Assembly (NCBI GenBank): GCA_964532515.1
Contig: CAZHKH010000010.1
Span: forward strand, 1 to 25,827
DNA length: 25,827 nt
From: TMED161 sp964532515
Lineage (GTDB): Bacteria; Fidelibacterota; Marinisomatia; SCGC-AAA003-L08; D37C17
Direction of reading: 5' to 3'
The notes beneath the pieces are model-generated. The model ran no database searches. It saw only the letters and a program-made list of their open reading frames with translations, and had not been told where the DNA came from. A program made the translations under genes and the position numbers. Positions within the stretch are counted from its first letter, which is position 1, and every line of letters begins with the position of its first letter. Below, in pieces: positions 8,414 through 15,847 of this stretch.

Positions 8414-9529
8414 ATGCCAAAAAAACAGACATTAAAAACTCCAACTAAGAAGAAAAAACTTCCATTGAAGGTTGCTAAAAAAACAAAACCTGTTAAAAAA
8501 GTTGCCGCTACTAAAAAAACAAAACCTGTTAAAAAAGTTGCCGCTACTAAAAAAACAAAACCTAAAGATGATAAAATTAAAAGTAAAGATATAAAGCAAG
8601 CGGATGATAGTAAAAAAATAGAAAGTACAGAAAGCAAAAAGGAACCTAAGAAGAAGAAGAAGAAGACTAAGGTTGAATTGAAAATTCAAAAAATAGGTAG
8701 TGATGCAAACCGATCTTTAAGCAAATATCTACAAGAGATAAGTAAATATCAACCCCTTGAGCCTAATAGAGAGGTAGAGTTAGCTATTGCAGTTAGAACT
8801 GGAAGCCGGAAAGCTTTAAAAGAATTAACAGAAGCAAATCTTAGGTTTGTAGTTAGTGTTGCAAAAGACTATCAAGGGCAAGGACTGCCATTAACAGACT
8901 TAATTAATGAAGGAAATCTTGGATTAATAAAAGCAGCGGAGCGATTTGATGAAACAAGGGGATTTAAATTTATTAGTTATGCTGTTTGGTGGATTAGACA
9001 ATCAGTTTTACAGGCACTTGCTGAACACTCAAGGATTGTAAGGCTCCCACTAAATAGAGTCGGAACAATTAGTAAAATAAATAAGGCATCTGAAAGATTA
9101 GAACAAGAATTTGAGAGAGCTCCAAGATCTGATGAATTAGCAAAACAATTAGATATGAAAGTGAATGAAGTAAATGATGCTCAGAGAATATCACGAAGGC
9201 ATCATTCCTTGGATACTCCTTTTTCTGATGATGATAAAAATTCACTACTAGATGTTATTGCTGATGGAAAAACTGAAGACCCAGATAAAGAATTGCAGAT
9301 TGATTCATTGAGAGATGAGGTTAGAGCTGCATTGGACACATTAAAAGATAGAGAAAAAGATGTTATTAAAATGTATTTTGGTATTGATCATGACTATGCC
9401 TTAACTTTAAATGAAATTGGTGAAGAATTTGGCTTAACAAGAGAACGAGTGAGACAAATTAAAGAAAAGGCAATCAGAAGATTGCGACATCGTTCTAGAA
9501 GCCAAAAATTAAGAACATATCTTGGATAA
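8414..9529 (+). CDS. rpoD: Primary sigma factor (RpoD/SigA type) with lysine-rich N-terminal tail
   Basis: The protein has 371 residues. From residue 98 it is a typical FCB-type housekeeping sigma-70. Region 1.2 reads NRSLSKYLQEISKYQPL. Region 2 includes LTDLINEGNLGLIKAAERFD and the -10-reading SYAVWWIRQS. Region 3 follows (RIVRLPLNRVGT), then region 4 with LTLNEIGEEFGLTRERVRQI for the -35 contact. Region 1.1 is missing, as in Bacteroidetes sigma factors. In its place, 38 of the first 90 residues are lysine, mixed with Pro, Ala, Val and Thr, and KKTKPVKKVAAT is tandemly repeated, resembling a histone H1-like tail. AGGA lies eight bases before the ATG. rpsU follows after 21 bases. By analogy with Bacteroidetes, this sigma may read TTTG and TAnnTTTG elements, which is inference. 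Confidence 0.95.
   Translation: MPKKQTLKTPTKKKKLPLKVAKKTKPVKKVAATKKTKPVKKVAATKKTKPKDDKIKSKDIKQADDSKKIESTESKKEPKKKKKKTKVELKIQKIGSDANRSLSKYLQEISKYQPLEPNREVELAIAVRTGSRKALKELTEANLRFVVSVAKDYQGQGLPLTDLINEGNLGLIKAAERFDETRGFKFISYAVWWIRQSVLQALAEHSRIVRLPLNRVGTISKINKASERLEQEFERAPRSDELAKQLDMKVNEVNDAQRISRRHHSLDTPFSDDDKNSLLDVIADGKTEDPDKELQIDSLRDEVRAALDTLKDREKDVIKMYFGIDHDYALTLNEIGEEFGLTRERVRQIKEKAIRRLRHRSRSQKLRTYLG
8474..8563 (+). repeat. In-frame 36-bp tandem repeat, 2.5 copies, in the rpoD 5' end
   Basis: Two near-identical 36-bp units (8474-8509 and 8510-8545, differing only at the first base) are followed by half a unit (8546-8563). Each unit encodes 12 residues of the KKTKPVKKVAAT type. The unit is a multiple of three, so changes in copy number keep the reading frame. 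The near-perfect DNA identity suggests a recent duplication, or slippage in an A-rich context. Confidence 0.9.
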
Positions 9530-9536
9530 ATTATTT

Positions 9537-9542
9537 AAGGAG
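9537..9542 (+). promoter_or_regulatory. Strong Shine-Dalgarno of rpsU
   Basis: AAGGAG lies eight bases before a TTG codon at 9551 and decides the start of the short rpsU gene. It is one of the best anti-16S matches in the window, where many genes have little or no recognisable Shine-Dalgarno sequence. Confidence 0.75.
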
Positions 9543-9550
9543 TAATTGTA

Positions 9551-9718
9551 TTGATATACGTTACAGTTAAAAATGATGAGCCATTTGAAAGAGCTCTAAG
9601 AAGGTTTAAAAAGAAGTGGGAAAAAGCTGGAGTCCTAAGAGAAGTTAGGTCTCGATCTTTTTATCTAAAACCTAGTGAGCAAAAGAAAATAGCTAGATCA
9701 AAAAAAAGAAGAAGATAG
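9551..9718 (+). CDS. rpsU: Small ribosomal subunit protein bS21
   Basis: A 55-codon frame starts with TTG at 9551 and ends with TAG at 9716-9718. It encodes a short basic protein. The start IYVTVKNDEPFERALRRFK, the middle KWEKAGVLREVRSRSFY and the end KPSEQKKIARSKKRRR match bS21, which sits near the 3' end of 16S rRNA and the anti-Shine-Dalgarno on the 30S platform. The TTG start is supported by AAGGAG eight bases upstream; no ATG or GTG is available. It lies 21 bases after rpoD, recalling the rpsU-dnaG-rpoD operon of enterobacteria, but in reverse order and without dnaG. In Bacteroidetes, bS21 helps hide the anti-Shine-Dalgarno, and rpsU itself keeps a strong Shine-Dalgarno for autoregulation. 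The strong site here would fit that scheme. Confidence 0.93.
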   Translation: MIYVTVKNDEPFERALRRFKKKWEKAGVLREVRSRSFYLKPSEQKKIARSKKRRR

Positions 9719-9763
9719 TACTCATATAAATAATTTTCCAGATCCTTTCTTTAGGCTGCTAAA

Positions 9764-11122
9764 ATGACTTTAATCAAAAGTATTTCTGGTATAAGAGGTT
9801 TAATCGGAACCTCTCTTGATTCTAATTTAATCGCAAAATATGTATCTGCATTTTCAAAAATATCCCCTCCTGGGAAACTATTGTTAGCTAGAGATACAAG
9901 AAATTCAGGTCAAAAATACATAAATTTTTCCATAGATTTATTAAAGAAGTCAAATCGAGATTCAATTAATTGTGATATTATCCCTACTCCAACAGCTCAA
10001 TTTCTAGTTATAAAAAATAATTATGCTGGTGGAATTGTATTTACAGCAAGTCATAATCCAAGTAATTGGAATGGCATTAAATTTATTGATCAAAATGGAA
10101 TATTTATTGATCAAGAAAAATTTAATCAATTAGAAAATGAATACAAAAAGACAGTATTAGATAACAGTATAGATTTAAACTTAACTAGCCATCAACAAAA
10201 CAATGAATCTAGAAAATCAATTGATTTACATATTAATAATATTTTAGATCTTAGTATTATTGATAAAAAAATAATAAGACAGAAAAACTATAAAGTTGTA
10301 GTTGATTGTGCGAATGGAGCAACTTCAATTGCTCTCCCAAAATTATTAGAAAATTTTGGCTGTAAAGTTATTAAAATAAACTCGGATTACAATGAAGATT
10401 TTGGAAGATCTCCTGAACCCATACCTCCAAATATCCATGATTTAGCATCATCTGTAACTAAGAATAATGCTGATGTTGGATTTGCAACAGATCCTGATGG
10501 TGATAGGCTTTCCATTGTTGATAATTTAGGAAATCCATTAGGAGAAGAGTCTACTTTATCACTTTGTGTTTACTATTTTTTGAAATTTTTTAAAAATAAT
10601 AGAAAATATCCTATTGTTACTAACTTAAGTACTTCAATGGTTTCAGAAAAAATATCAGAATCATTTAATACTCCATTCATCAGATCTGCCGTTGGTGAAA
10701 TAAATGTTGTAAAAAAAATGAAAAATAAAAATGCACTAATTGGAGGAGAAGGAAATGGTGGAATTATACTTAAAGAATCACATCTAGGACGAGATTCATT
10801 GGTAGGAGCAGCTATTATCTTAAATCTACTAGCAAGAGAAGCTTTAACTATCAATAATATATTTAGCTCTTTTCCAAAGTTCTATATCCAAAAATCTAGT
10901 ATTAAATTAAAGGATGATAGTAAATATGATATTAGTCAGTTGAAAAATTATTTTATAGATGATAATATAGATGAAACTGATGGATTGAAAATTATTAGAA
11001 ACAATGAGTGGATTCATATTAGAAAATCTAATACAGAGCCAATACTAAGAATTATTTCTGAATCTAAGTCAATATCTAGGTCAGAAGAATTAATAAATAT
11101 GATAAAAAATGAAATTAAGTAA
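9764..11122 (+). CDS. glmM: Alpha-D-phosphohexomutase, probable phosphoglucosamine mutase
   Basis: This 452-residue enzyme has four-domain phosphohexomutase architecture. The N-terminal SISGIRG is followed by the phosphoserine loop FTASHNPSNWNGIKF (catalytic Ser96), the magnesium loop ATDPDGDRL (Asp243, 245, 247), the sugar loop GGEGNGG (about 328-332) and the phosphate-binding loop KSNTEPILRI near the C-terminus. In FCB genomes this form is usually annotated GlmM, which makes glucosamine-1-phosphate for UDP-GlcNAc. That would feed both peptidoglycan and the lipid A genes on the other side of this window. The SNTEP loop and GEGNGG motif also occur in phosphomannomutase/phosphoglucomutase, so substrate specificity is uncertain. 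The start has AGG eight bases upstream, and the end overlaps the next gene by 14 bases. Confidence 0.85.
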   Translation: MTLIKSISGIRGLIGTSLDSNLIAKYVSAFSKISPPGKLLLARDTRNSGQKYINFSIDLLKKSNRDSINCDIIPTPTAQFLVIKNNYAGGIVFTASHNPSNWNGIKFIDQNGIFIDQEKFNQLENEYKKTVLDNSIDLNLTSHQQNNESRKSIDLHINNILDLSIIDKKIIRQKNYKVVVDCANGATSIALPKLLENFGCKVIKINSDYNEDFGRSPEPIPPNIHDLASSVTKNNADVGFATDPDGDRLSIVDNLGNPLGEESTLSLCVYYFLKFFKNNRKYPIVTNLSTSMVSEKISESFNTPFIRSAVGEINVVKKMKNKNALIGGEGNGGIILKESHLGRDSLVGAAIILNLLAREALTINNIFSSFPKFYIQKSSIKLKDDSKYDISQLKNYFIDDNIDETDGLKIIRNNEWIHIRKSNTEPILRIISESKSISRSEELINMIKNEIK

Positions 11123-12515
11123 AGGGCAGATTATTGATCTTGATGTTACAAGCCTTGCATACGGAGGAATGGGTATTTCATACTATAATGATATTGTTGT
11201 TTTTGTTAAAGGTGGAATCCCAGGAGAGAGCTTGAAAGCCAGAATATATAAAAAGAAAAAAAATTACCTTGAAGCATATCCTGTTGAGCAAATTAAGAAA
11301 TCAAAGAAATCTGTAATTCCACATTGTGAACACTTTGGGGTATGTGGTGGGTGCTCATTTCAAAACTTAAATTACGATGAACAACTCCATCAAAAAAATA
11401 TCCAAGTAAAAGATTTGTTTACTAGAGTTGGAGGAATTCAAAATCCTCCAATAAATAATATTATTGGTTGTGATGAACAATATAATTATAGAAATAAAAT
11501 GGAGTTTTCATATTCATCTAATAAGTGGATTCCAAATCTAAATGAACAAAATAAAAATCAAAGCTCTGTTGCTTTTGGTCTACATGTTAAAGGGCGATAT
11601 GATAAAATTGTTGATATAAATGAATGTCATATAAATGGGAAATTATCAAATGAAATTTTTAAATTTTTAAAGGATATTCTTATAAAACAAAATATTGAAC
11701 CATTTAATATTAAAACTCGAACTGGATATCTTAGAAACGTTATCATTAGGGAAGGAAAATCTATAAATGAGATTCTCATTAATTTTATTATTACTAATTC
11801 AAATATTGAAATTTTAAAACCAGTAATTGAAAAATTAATAAATGAATTTTCTGAGATAAAATCAATAATCAGTACAATTGTCAAGCCTAACTCAGGATCT
11901 TCTATTAGTGAAGAAGAAAAAATATTATGGGGAGAAGACTATATTTCAGAAAATATTGGTAAATATTTATATAAAATATCAAGTAACTCCTTTTTTCAGA
12001 CTAATTCTAAACAATCAAAAGTTTTATATGATTTAATAGTTAAAATATGTGAATTCAAAGGAGATGAAGTTGTTTATGATTTGTATTGCGGAACAGGCTC
12101 TATTGGAATCTATATCGCTAAATATGTAAAAATGGTTTATGGAATAGAGATAGTAATGTCTGCGGTGATAGATGCTGTAGAAAATGCAAAAAATAATGAA
12201 ACAAACAATATACATTTTTTCCATGGAGACTTGATTGACTCTTTCCAAAATAACCAAGAATTAAAGTTAATTGATAATCCAGATATTATTATACTAGATC
12301 CCCCAAGAGCTGGAATCCATAATAAAACTTTAATTGATATAATAAGTTTTAACGCAAAAAAAATTGTTTATGTATCATGTAATCCTTCTACCCAAGCAAG
12401 AGATGTGAATATTTTAATAGATAATGGATATTCAATAAAAAATATTCAACCAATAGATATGTTTCCTCATACTCCGCATATTGAAAATATAGTCTTACTA
12501 TCTAAATATGAATAA
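11109..12515 (+). CDS. rlmD: 23S rRNA (uracil-C5)-methyltransferase, RlmD/RumA family
   Basis: This 468-residue SAM-dependent RNA m5U methyltransferase begins with a TRAM domain (about 1-60, including AYGGMGI). An iron-sulfur cluster site follows, with Cys73, Cys79 and Cys82 (HCEHFGVCGGC) and Cys173 (NECHI). The catalytic domain has DLYCGTGSIGIYIA for SAM binding, LDPPRAGIH, the nucleophile Cys424 in VYVSCNPSTQARD, and the general base Glu459 in HIEN. These define the RlmD/RlmCD group. Which uridine (1939, 747 or both) is modified cannot be read from sequence alone. The start overlaps the phosphohexomutase gene by 14 bases and the end overlaps the ABC ATPase gene by 8. Confidence 0.92.
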   Translation: MKLSKGQIIDLDVTSLAYGGMGISYYNDIVVFVKGGIPGESLKARIYKKKKNYLEAYPVEQIKKSKKSVIPHCEHFGVCGGCSFQNLNYDEQLHQKNIQVKDLFTRVGGIQNPPINNIIGCDEQYNYRNKMEFSYSSNKWIPNLNEQNKNQSSVAFGLHVKGRYDKIVDINECHINGKLSNEIFKFLKDILIKQNIEPFNIKTRTGYLRNVIIREGKSINEILINFIITNSNIEILKPVIEKLINEFSEIKSIISTIVKPNSGSSISEEEKILWGEDYISENIGKYLYKISSNSFFQTNSKQSKVLYDLIVKICEFKGDEVVYDLYCGTGSIGIYIAKYVKMVYGIEIVMSAVIDAVENAKNNETNNIHFFHGDLIDSFQNNQELKLIDNPDIIILDPPRAGIHNKTLIDIISFNAKKIVYVSCNPSTQARDVNILIDNGYSIKNIQPIDMFPHTPHIENIVLLSKYE

Positions 12516-13434
12516 TATAATAGAAATATCTAAACTGGAAAAAACCTATTCAAATGGAAATCAAGCCCTAAAAGGAATTAATATAAATATTGAGAGAGGT
12601 AAATTTTTTGGTCTATTAGGACCTAATGGTGCGGGAAAAACAACAACAATTGGAATTTTGACGGGATTAATAAATCTAACATCCGGAGATATTAAAGTAA
12701 ATGGTTTAGATATAATCAGAGACTATAAAAAAACAAGGAAAATGATTGGGTTGTCTCCACAAGAAATTAATTTAGATGTTTTTTTTACTATTAAAGAGCT
12801 TCTCGTCTTTCAAGGTGGTTACTATGGACTATCACTAGAAGAATCGAAAAAAAGAGTTGATAAAATTTTAAATGATCTGGGGCTTGAAGATAAGAAAAAA
12901 TCAAAGGCAAGAGAACTATCGGGTGGCATGAAGAGAAGAGTCCAAATTGCAAAAGCCTTGATTCATGATCCTGAAATTATAATACTTGATGAACCAACTG
13001 CTGGAGTAGATATAGAGTTAAGATATTTATTGTGGGATTCCTTGAGAGATATGAATAAAAATCGAAATAAAACATTATTGCTAACAACACATTATATTGA
13101 AGAAGCTGAAAATCTATGTGATGAAGTCGCAATAATAGATGATGGGGAAATTATAGCGCAAGGATCTCCTAGAGATTTAATAGAATCAGATGGAGAATCC
13201 TATATAGATATTACTATAAACAAATGGAGCGATAATATTTTAAAAAATTATAAAACATCTTATAAGAATAATATATTAAGCGTAAGATCAAAAAATGCTG
13301 ACAAAGAAATCCCTAATATTATTAACGAACTATCAAAATTTGATATATCAATTCATAAACTAAATATAAAAAAAGCAAATTTAGAGGATGTGTTTATTAA
13401 GCTTACAGGTAAAAGATTAACTCAGGATGAATAG
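12508..13434 (+). CDS. ABC transporter ATP-binding protein (YadG-like)
   Basis: This 308-residue cytoplasmic ATPase subunit has a Walker A motif GPNGAGKTTT, a Q-loop region SPQEINLD, the signature LSGGMKRR, Walker B IIILDEPTAG, and the H-loop LLTTHYIEEAE. Its C-terminal extension (about 225-308) is typical of ABC-2 export ATPases of the YadG/CcmA/DrrA type. The next gene is a matching ABC-2 permease, with an 8-base overlap, so the pair forms an exporter. The substrate is unknown; drug, polysaccharide and lipid exporters all share this layout. No nearby gene hints at the cargo. Confidence 0.9.
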   Translation: MNNIIEISKLEKTYSNGNQALKGININIERGKFFGLLGPNGAGKTTTIGILTGLINLTSGDIKVNGLDIIRDYKKTRKMIGLSPQEINLDVFFTIKELLVFQGGYYGLSLEESKKRVDKILNDLGLEDKKKSKARELSGGMKRRVQIAKALIHDPEIIILDEPTAGVDIELRYLLWDSLRDMNKNRNKTLLLTTHYIEEAENLCDEVAIIDDGEIIAQGSPRDLIESDGESYIDITINKWSDNILKNYKTSYKNNILSVRSKNADKEIPNIINELSKFDISIHKLNIKKANLEDVFIKLTGKRLTQDE

Positions 13435-14185
13435 ACCATTTCTAACATTGGTCTATCGTGAAGTCTGGAGATTCCTAGTATTATATAAACAAACTATTAT
13501 GCCAGGAATCATTACAGCTGCTCTATATATGGTAATTTTTGGAGAAGCCTTAGGATCTAGAATTAAATTAGAGAACAATGTCGATTATATAGTTTTTATT
13601 ATTCCAGGACTAACCATGATGTCTGTAATAGGTCAATCATTTGCAAATTCTTCATCAAGTATTATGCAAGCTAAATATCTTAAGTTTATAGATGATTACT
13701 TAATAGCACCAGTTAGTGGTTTTGAACTTAGTATGAGTTTCATTATAGGTGCAATTCTTCGCGGGGTAATTAATGGAATACTAATTATTTTAACGTGCTC
13801 TTTATTTACAAGTTTTACGATAGAAAACTATCTTTTATCCTTCTTTTTTTTAGTGATTGTATCATGTGCATTTGGTGCTATTGGTGTAATCGTTGGGATA
13901 GTTTCAAAAACATGGGATTCAGTTGGAGTATGGGGGACATTTGTTTTTATGCCCCTGTCTATGCTTGGCGGTGTTTTTTGGTCAATTGATATGCTACCAG
14001 AATCATGGAGATTTATAGCATTATTAAATCCACTTTATTGGATGATTAATGGTCTCAGGTATTCAATGCTAGGTATCAGTGAAATTTCAATTATTTTTTC
14101 AATAGTTATTTCAATTATTTTTGCAATAGTATTTACAATTATAGCTTCTGTAATGTTTTCTAAAGGTTATAAAATTAAATCCTAA
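13427..14185 (+). CDS. ABC-2 type permease (YadH-like)
   Basis: This 252-residue integral membrane protein has about six hydrophobic segments. The ABC-2 signature is in the C-terminal half (MPLSMLGGVFWSIDMLPESW, then LNPLYWMINGLRYSMLG). The N-terminal amphipathic stretch RPFLTLVYREVWRFL is typical of the YadH/NodJ branch. It overlaps the ATPase gene by eight bases, so the two subunits should be made together. Two permease copies with two ATPases would be expected to form the transporter. The cargo is unknown. The start at 13427 lacks a good Shine-Dalgarno sequence, in line with translational coupling. Confidence 0.9.
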   Translation: MNRPFLTLVYREVWRFLVLYKQTIMPGIITAALYMVIFGEALGSRIKLENNVDYIVFIIPGLTMMSVIGQSFANSSSSIMQAKYLKFIDDYLIAPVSGFELSMSFIIGAILRGVINGILIILTCSLFTSFTIENYLLSFFFLVIVSCAFGAIGVIVGIVSKTWDSVGVWGTFVFMPLSMLGGVFWSIDMLPESWRFIALLNPLYWMINGLRYSMLGISEISIIFSIVISIIFAIVFTIIASVMFSKGYKIKS

Positions 14186-14225
14186 TTGTTTTAAACTATA
14201 AAAATAAATTTTATATTTAAAGAAG

Positions 14226-15338
14226 ATGAATAAGATTAAAGAGATATATTATCATCCAATTTCAAAAATAGTTATATTTCTCATATTTCTCTGGATTGGA
14301 TCGTCCATTGGAATTTTATACCTTGAAAATGGAGAGCTATCTGAAATTAAAAATTCATTTTGGTGGGCGATTGTTACAATAACAACAGTTGGATATGGAG
14401 ATTATTCTCCAGAAACTTTATCTGGTCGTGCGTTAGCTATTATATTAATGTTATCTGGAATTGGATTAGCTTCAACAGTAACTGGATCTATATCCTCAAT
14501 ATTTACAACTAGAAAAATTATGGAAGGAAAGGGGTTAGGTATGATAGAATCATCAAATCATATTGTTGTTTGTGGATGGAATGAAAATATTGAACATCTC
14601 TTAGCATGCATGTCACAAATTACAAGTAAAACTAATAAAGACATTGTATTAATAAATGATTTATCTGAAGATCAATTAAATTCAATACTCGCAAAATTTC
14701 CAAACTTGAATATTAAGTTTACTAGAGGAGATTATTCAAATGAAACAACATTGAATATGGCTAATATCAAGGAAGCAAACTCTGTAATTGTAATATCAGA
14801 TGATAGTATTCCTGAAGATGATGATAAAACAATATTAACTACACTAACTATAAAAAATTTATATCCCCAATTAAAAGTTATTGCATATGTAACAGAAAGA
14901 AGAAAAATTCCTTATTTAAAACGAGCGAATGCAGATGAAGTCATAACAGATGAAAATTTTAAATCATTTTTAGCTGCGACACATGTTATTGAGCCTGGGG
15001 TGCCTCAAGCTGTAAATCAATTATTAGATGTTCACTCTGAGCATAGATTTAAAAGTGAAAAAATTGATGAGGATTTTCTAGGTAAGCCATATAATGAATT
15101 ATTTAATTATTATAAAAAAAATAATGAACTTTGTATAGGTTTATATCAACAGAATACTGCAATGGGATATGAACAACTATTCTCTTCAGCTTCTGAATCA
15201 GATGCTCTTGATAAATTTATAGAAAAAAAACTTAAGGAAGCAGGGCATGGACTTAAGGAAAATGCAATTGATGTAATATTAAACCCTGAAAATAATTTTA
15301 TAATTAAAGAGGGACAAGGAGCGATATTAATAATATGA
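14226..15338 (+). CDS. MthK-like potassium channel with RCK domain
   Basis: This 370-residue protein has two transmembrane helices around a pore loop: helix 1 at about 14-33, selectivity filter TVGYGD at 54-59, helix 2 at about 68-93. An RCK (TrkA-N) Rossmann domain begins at NHIVVCGWNE (112-121), and a TrkA-C-like domain follows from about 250. The GWNENIEHLL version of the nucleotide loop, without GxGxxG, resembles the ligand-gated channel MthK rather than NAD-binding Ktr proteins, so I expect gating by ions or another ligand. An acidic run (SDDSIPEDDDKT, about 191-202) in the RCK domain is a possible cation site. It starts 40 bases after the ABC permease gene and ends in an ATGA overlap with a cyclic-nucleotide-binding gene. 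Confidence 0.9.
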   Translation: MNKIKEIYYHPISKIVIFLIFLWIGSSIGILYLENGELSEIKNSFWWAIVTITTVGYGDYSPETLSGRALAIILMLSGIGLASTVTGSISSIFTTRKIMEGKGLGMIESSNHIVVCGWNENIEHLLACMSQITSKTNKDIVLINDLSEDQLNSILAKFPNLNIKFTRGDYSNETTLNMANIKEANSVIVISDDSIPEDDDKTILTTLTIKNLYPQLKVIAYVTERRKIPYLKRANADEVITDENFKSFLAATHVIEPGVPQAVNQLLDVHSEHRFKSEKIDEDFLGKPYNELFNYYKKNNELCIGLYQQNTAMGYEQLFSSASESDALDKFIEKKLKEAGHGLKENAIDVILNPENNFIIKEGQGAILII

Positions 15339-15847
15339 AACATGATTATAATTTCTTTAAAAATTATTTAATATTTGATGGTCTCAATGAAAGTGAACTT
15401 AACAAGTTTATAACTTTAATGAAATTTCAAAAGGTAAAAGGTGACGAAATAATCATAAAAGAAGGTGATGATGGTGATACAATTGTTCTGCTCCTATCAG
15501 GAGAAGTAAGTATCACACAAGCACTTACATTAAAAAGCAATAAAACTATTAGAGATAACAGAGAAAAGACATCTATTAGAATCGATTCAAAAAAATCACA
15601 TCATTTTTTTGGTGAGATATCATTATTTAATGAAGTTGATAGGCGAACAGCAACAATTACAGCAACAACTGAGTGTGAAATTGCAATTTTAAATGATAAT
15701 GATATAATAAATCTTTGTAATGAAGATCATAGTTTGGGCTATAAAATAATGAAAAATTTAGCTGAAAAACTTGCATCAAGCTTAGAGAGAACGAATAGCC
15801 AAGTTCTAAAATTAACTACAGTGTTTAGTCTTATTTTAGATAACTAA
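15335..15847 (+). CDS. Stand-alone cyclic-nucleotide-binding domain protein
   Basis: This 170-residue protein is a single CRP-type beta-roll with no helix-turn-helix after it. The phosphate-binding cassette reads FFGEISLFNEVDRRTATI, with the key Glu94 and Arg104 both present, so it should be able to bind cAMP, cGMP or a related ligand. Residues 66-88 (ALTLKSNKTIRDNREKTS...) form a loop longer and more basic than usual. The C-terminal helix (MKNLAEKLASSLERTN) is the usual hinge helix. ATGA overlap with the potassium-channel gene suggests a shared transcript, and I infer that it may act on the channel in trans. Its stop codon overlaps that of rseP on the other strand. Confidence 0.85.
   Translation: MKHDYNFFKNYLIFDGLNESELNKFITLMKFQKVKGDEIIIKEGDDGDTIVLLLSGEVSITQALTLKSNKTIRDNREKTSIRIDSKKSHHFFGEISLFNEVDRRTATITATTECEIAILNDNDIINLCNEDHSLGYKIMKNLAEKLASSLERTNSQVLKLTTVFSLILDN

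Noticed and set aside
8401..8689. Two minus-strand open frames opposite the rpoD 5' end
   Set aside because: They are Phe/Leu-rich mirror images of the Lys-rich, A-rich rpoD tail and carry no independent signal.
13795..13989. Open frame on the plus strand inside the ABC permease gene
   Set aside because: It is out of frame with the clear ABC-2 permease and has no ribosome binding site or family resemblance.
15335..15847. CRP/FNR-type transcription factor
   Set aside because: The frame ends about 40 residues after the beta-roll, with no helix-turn-helix.
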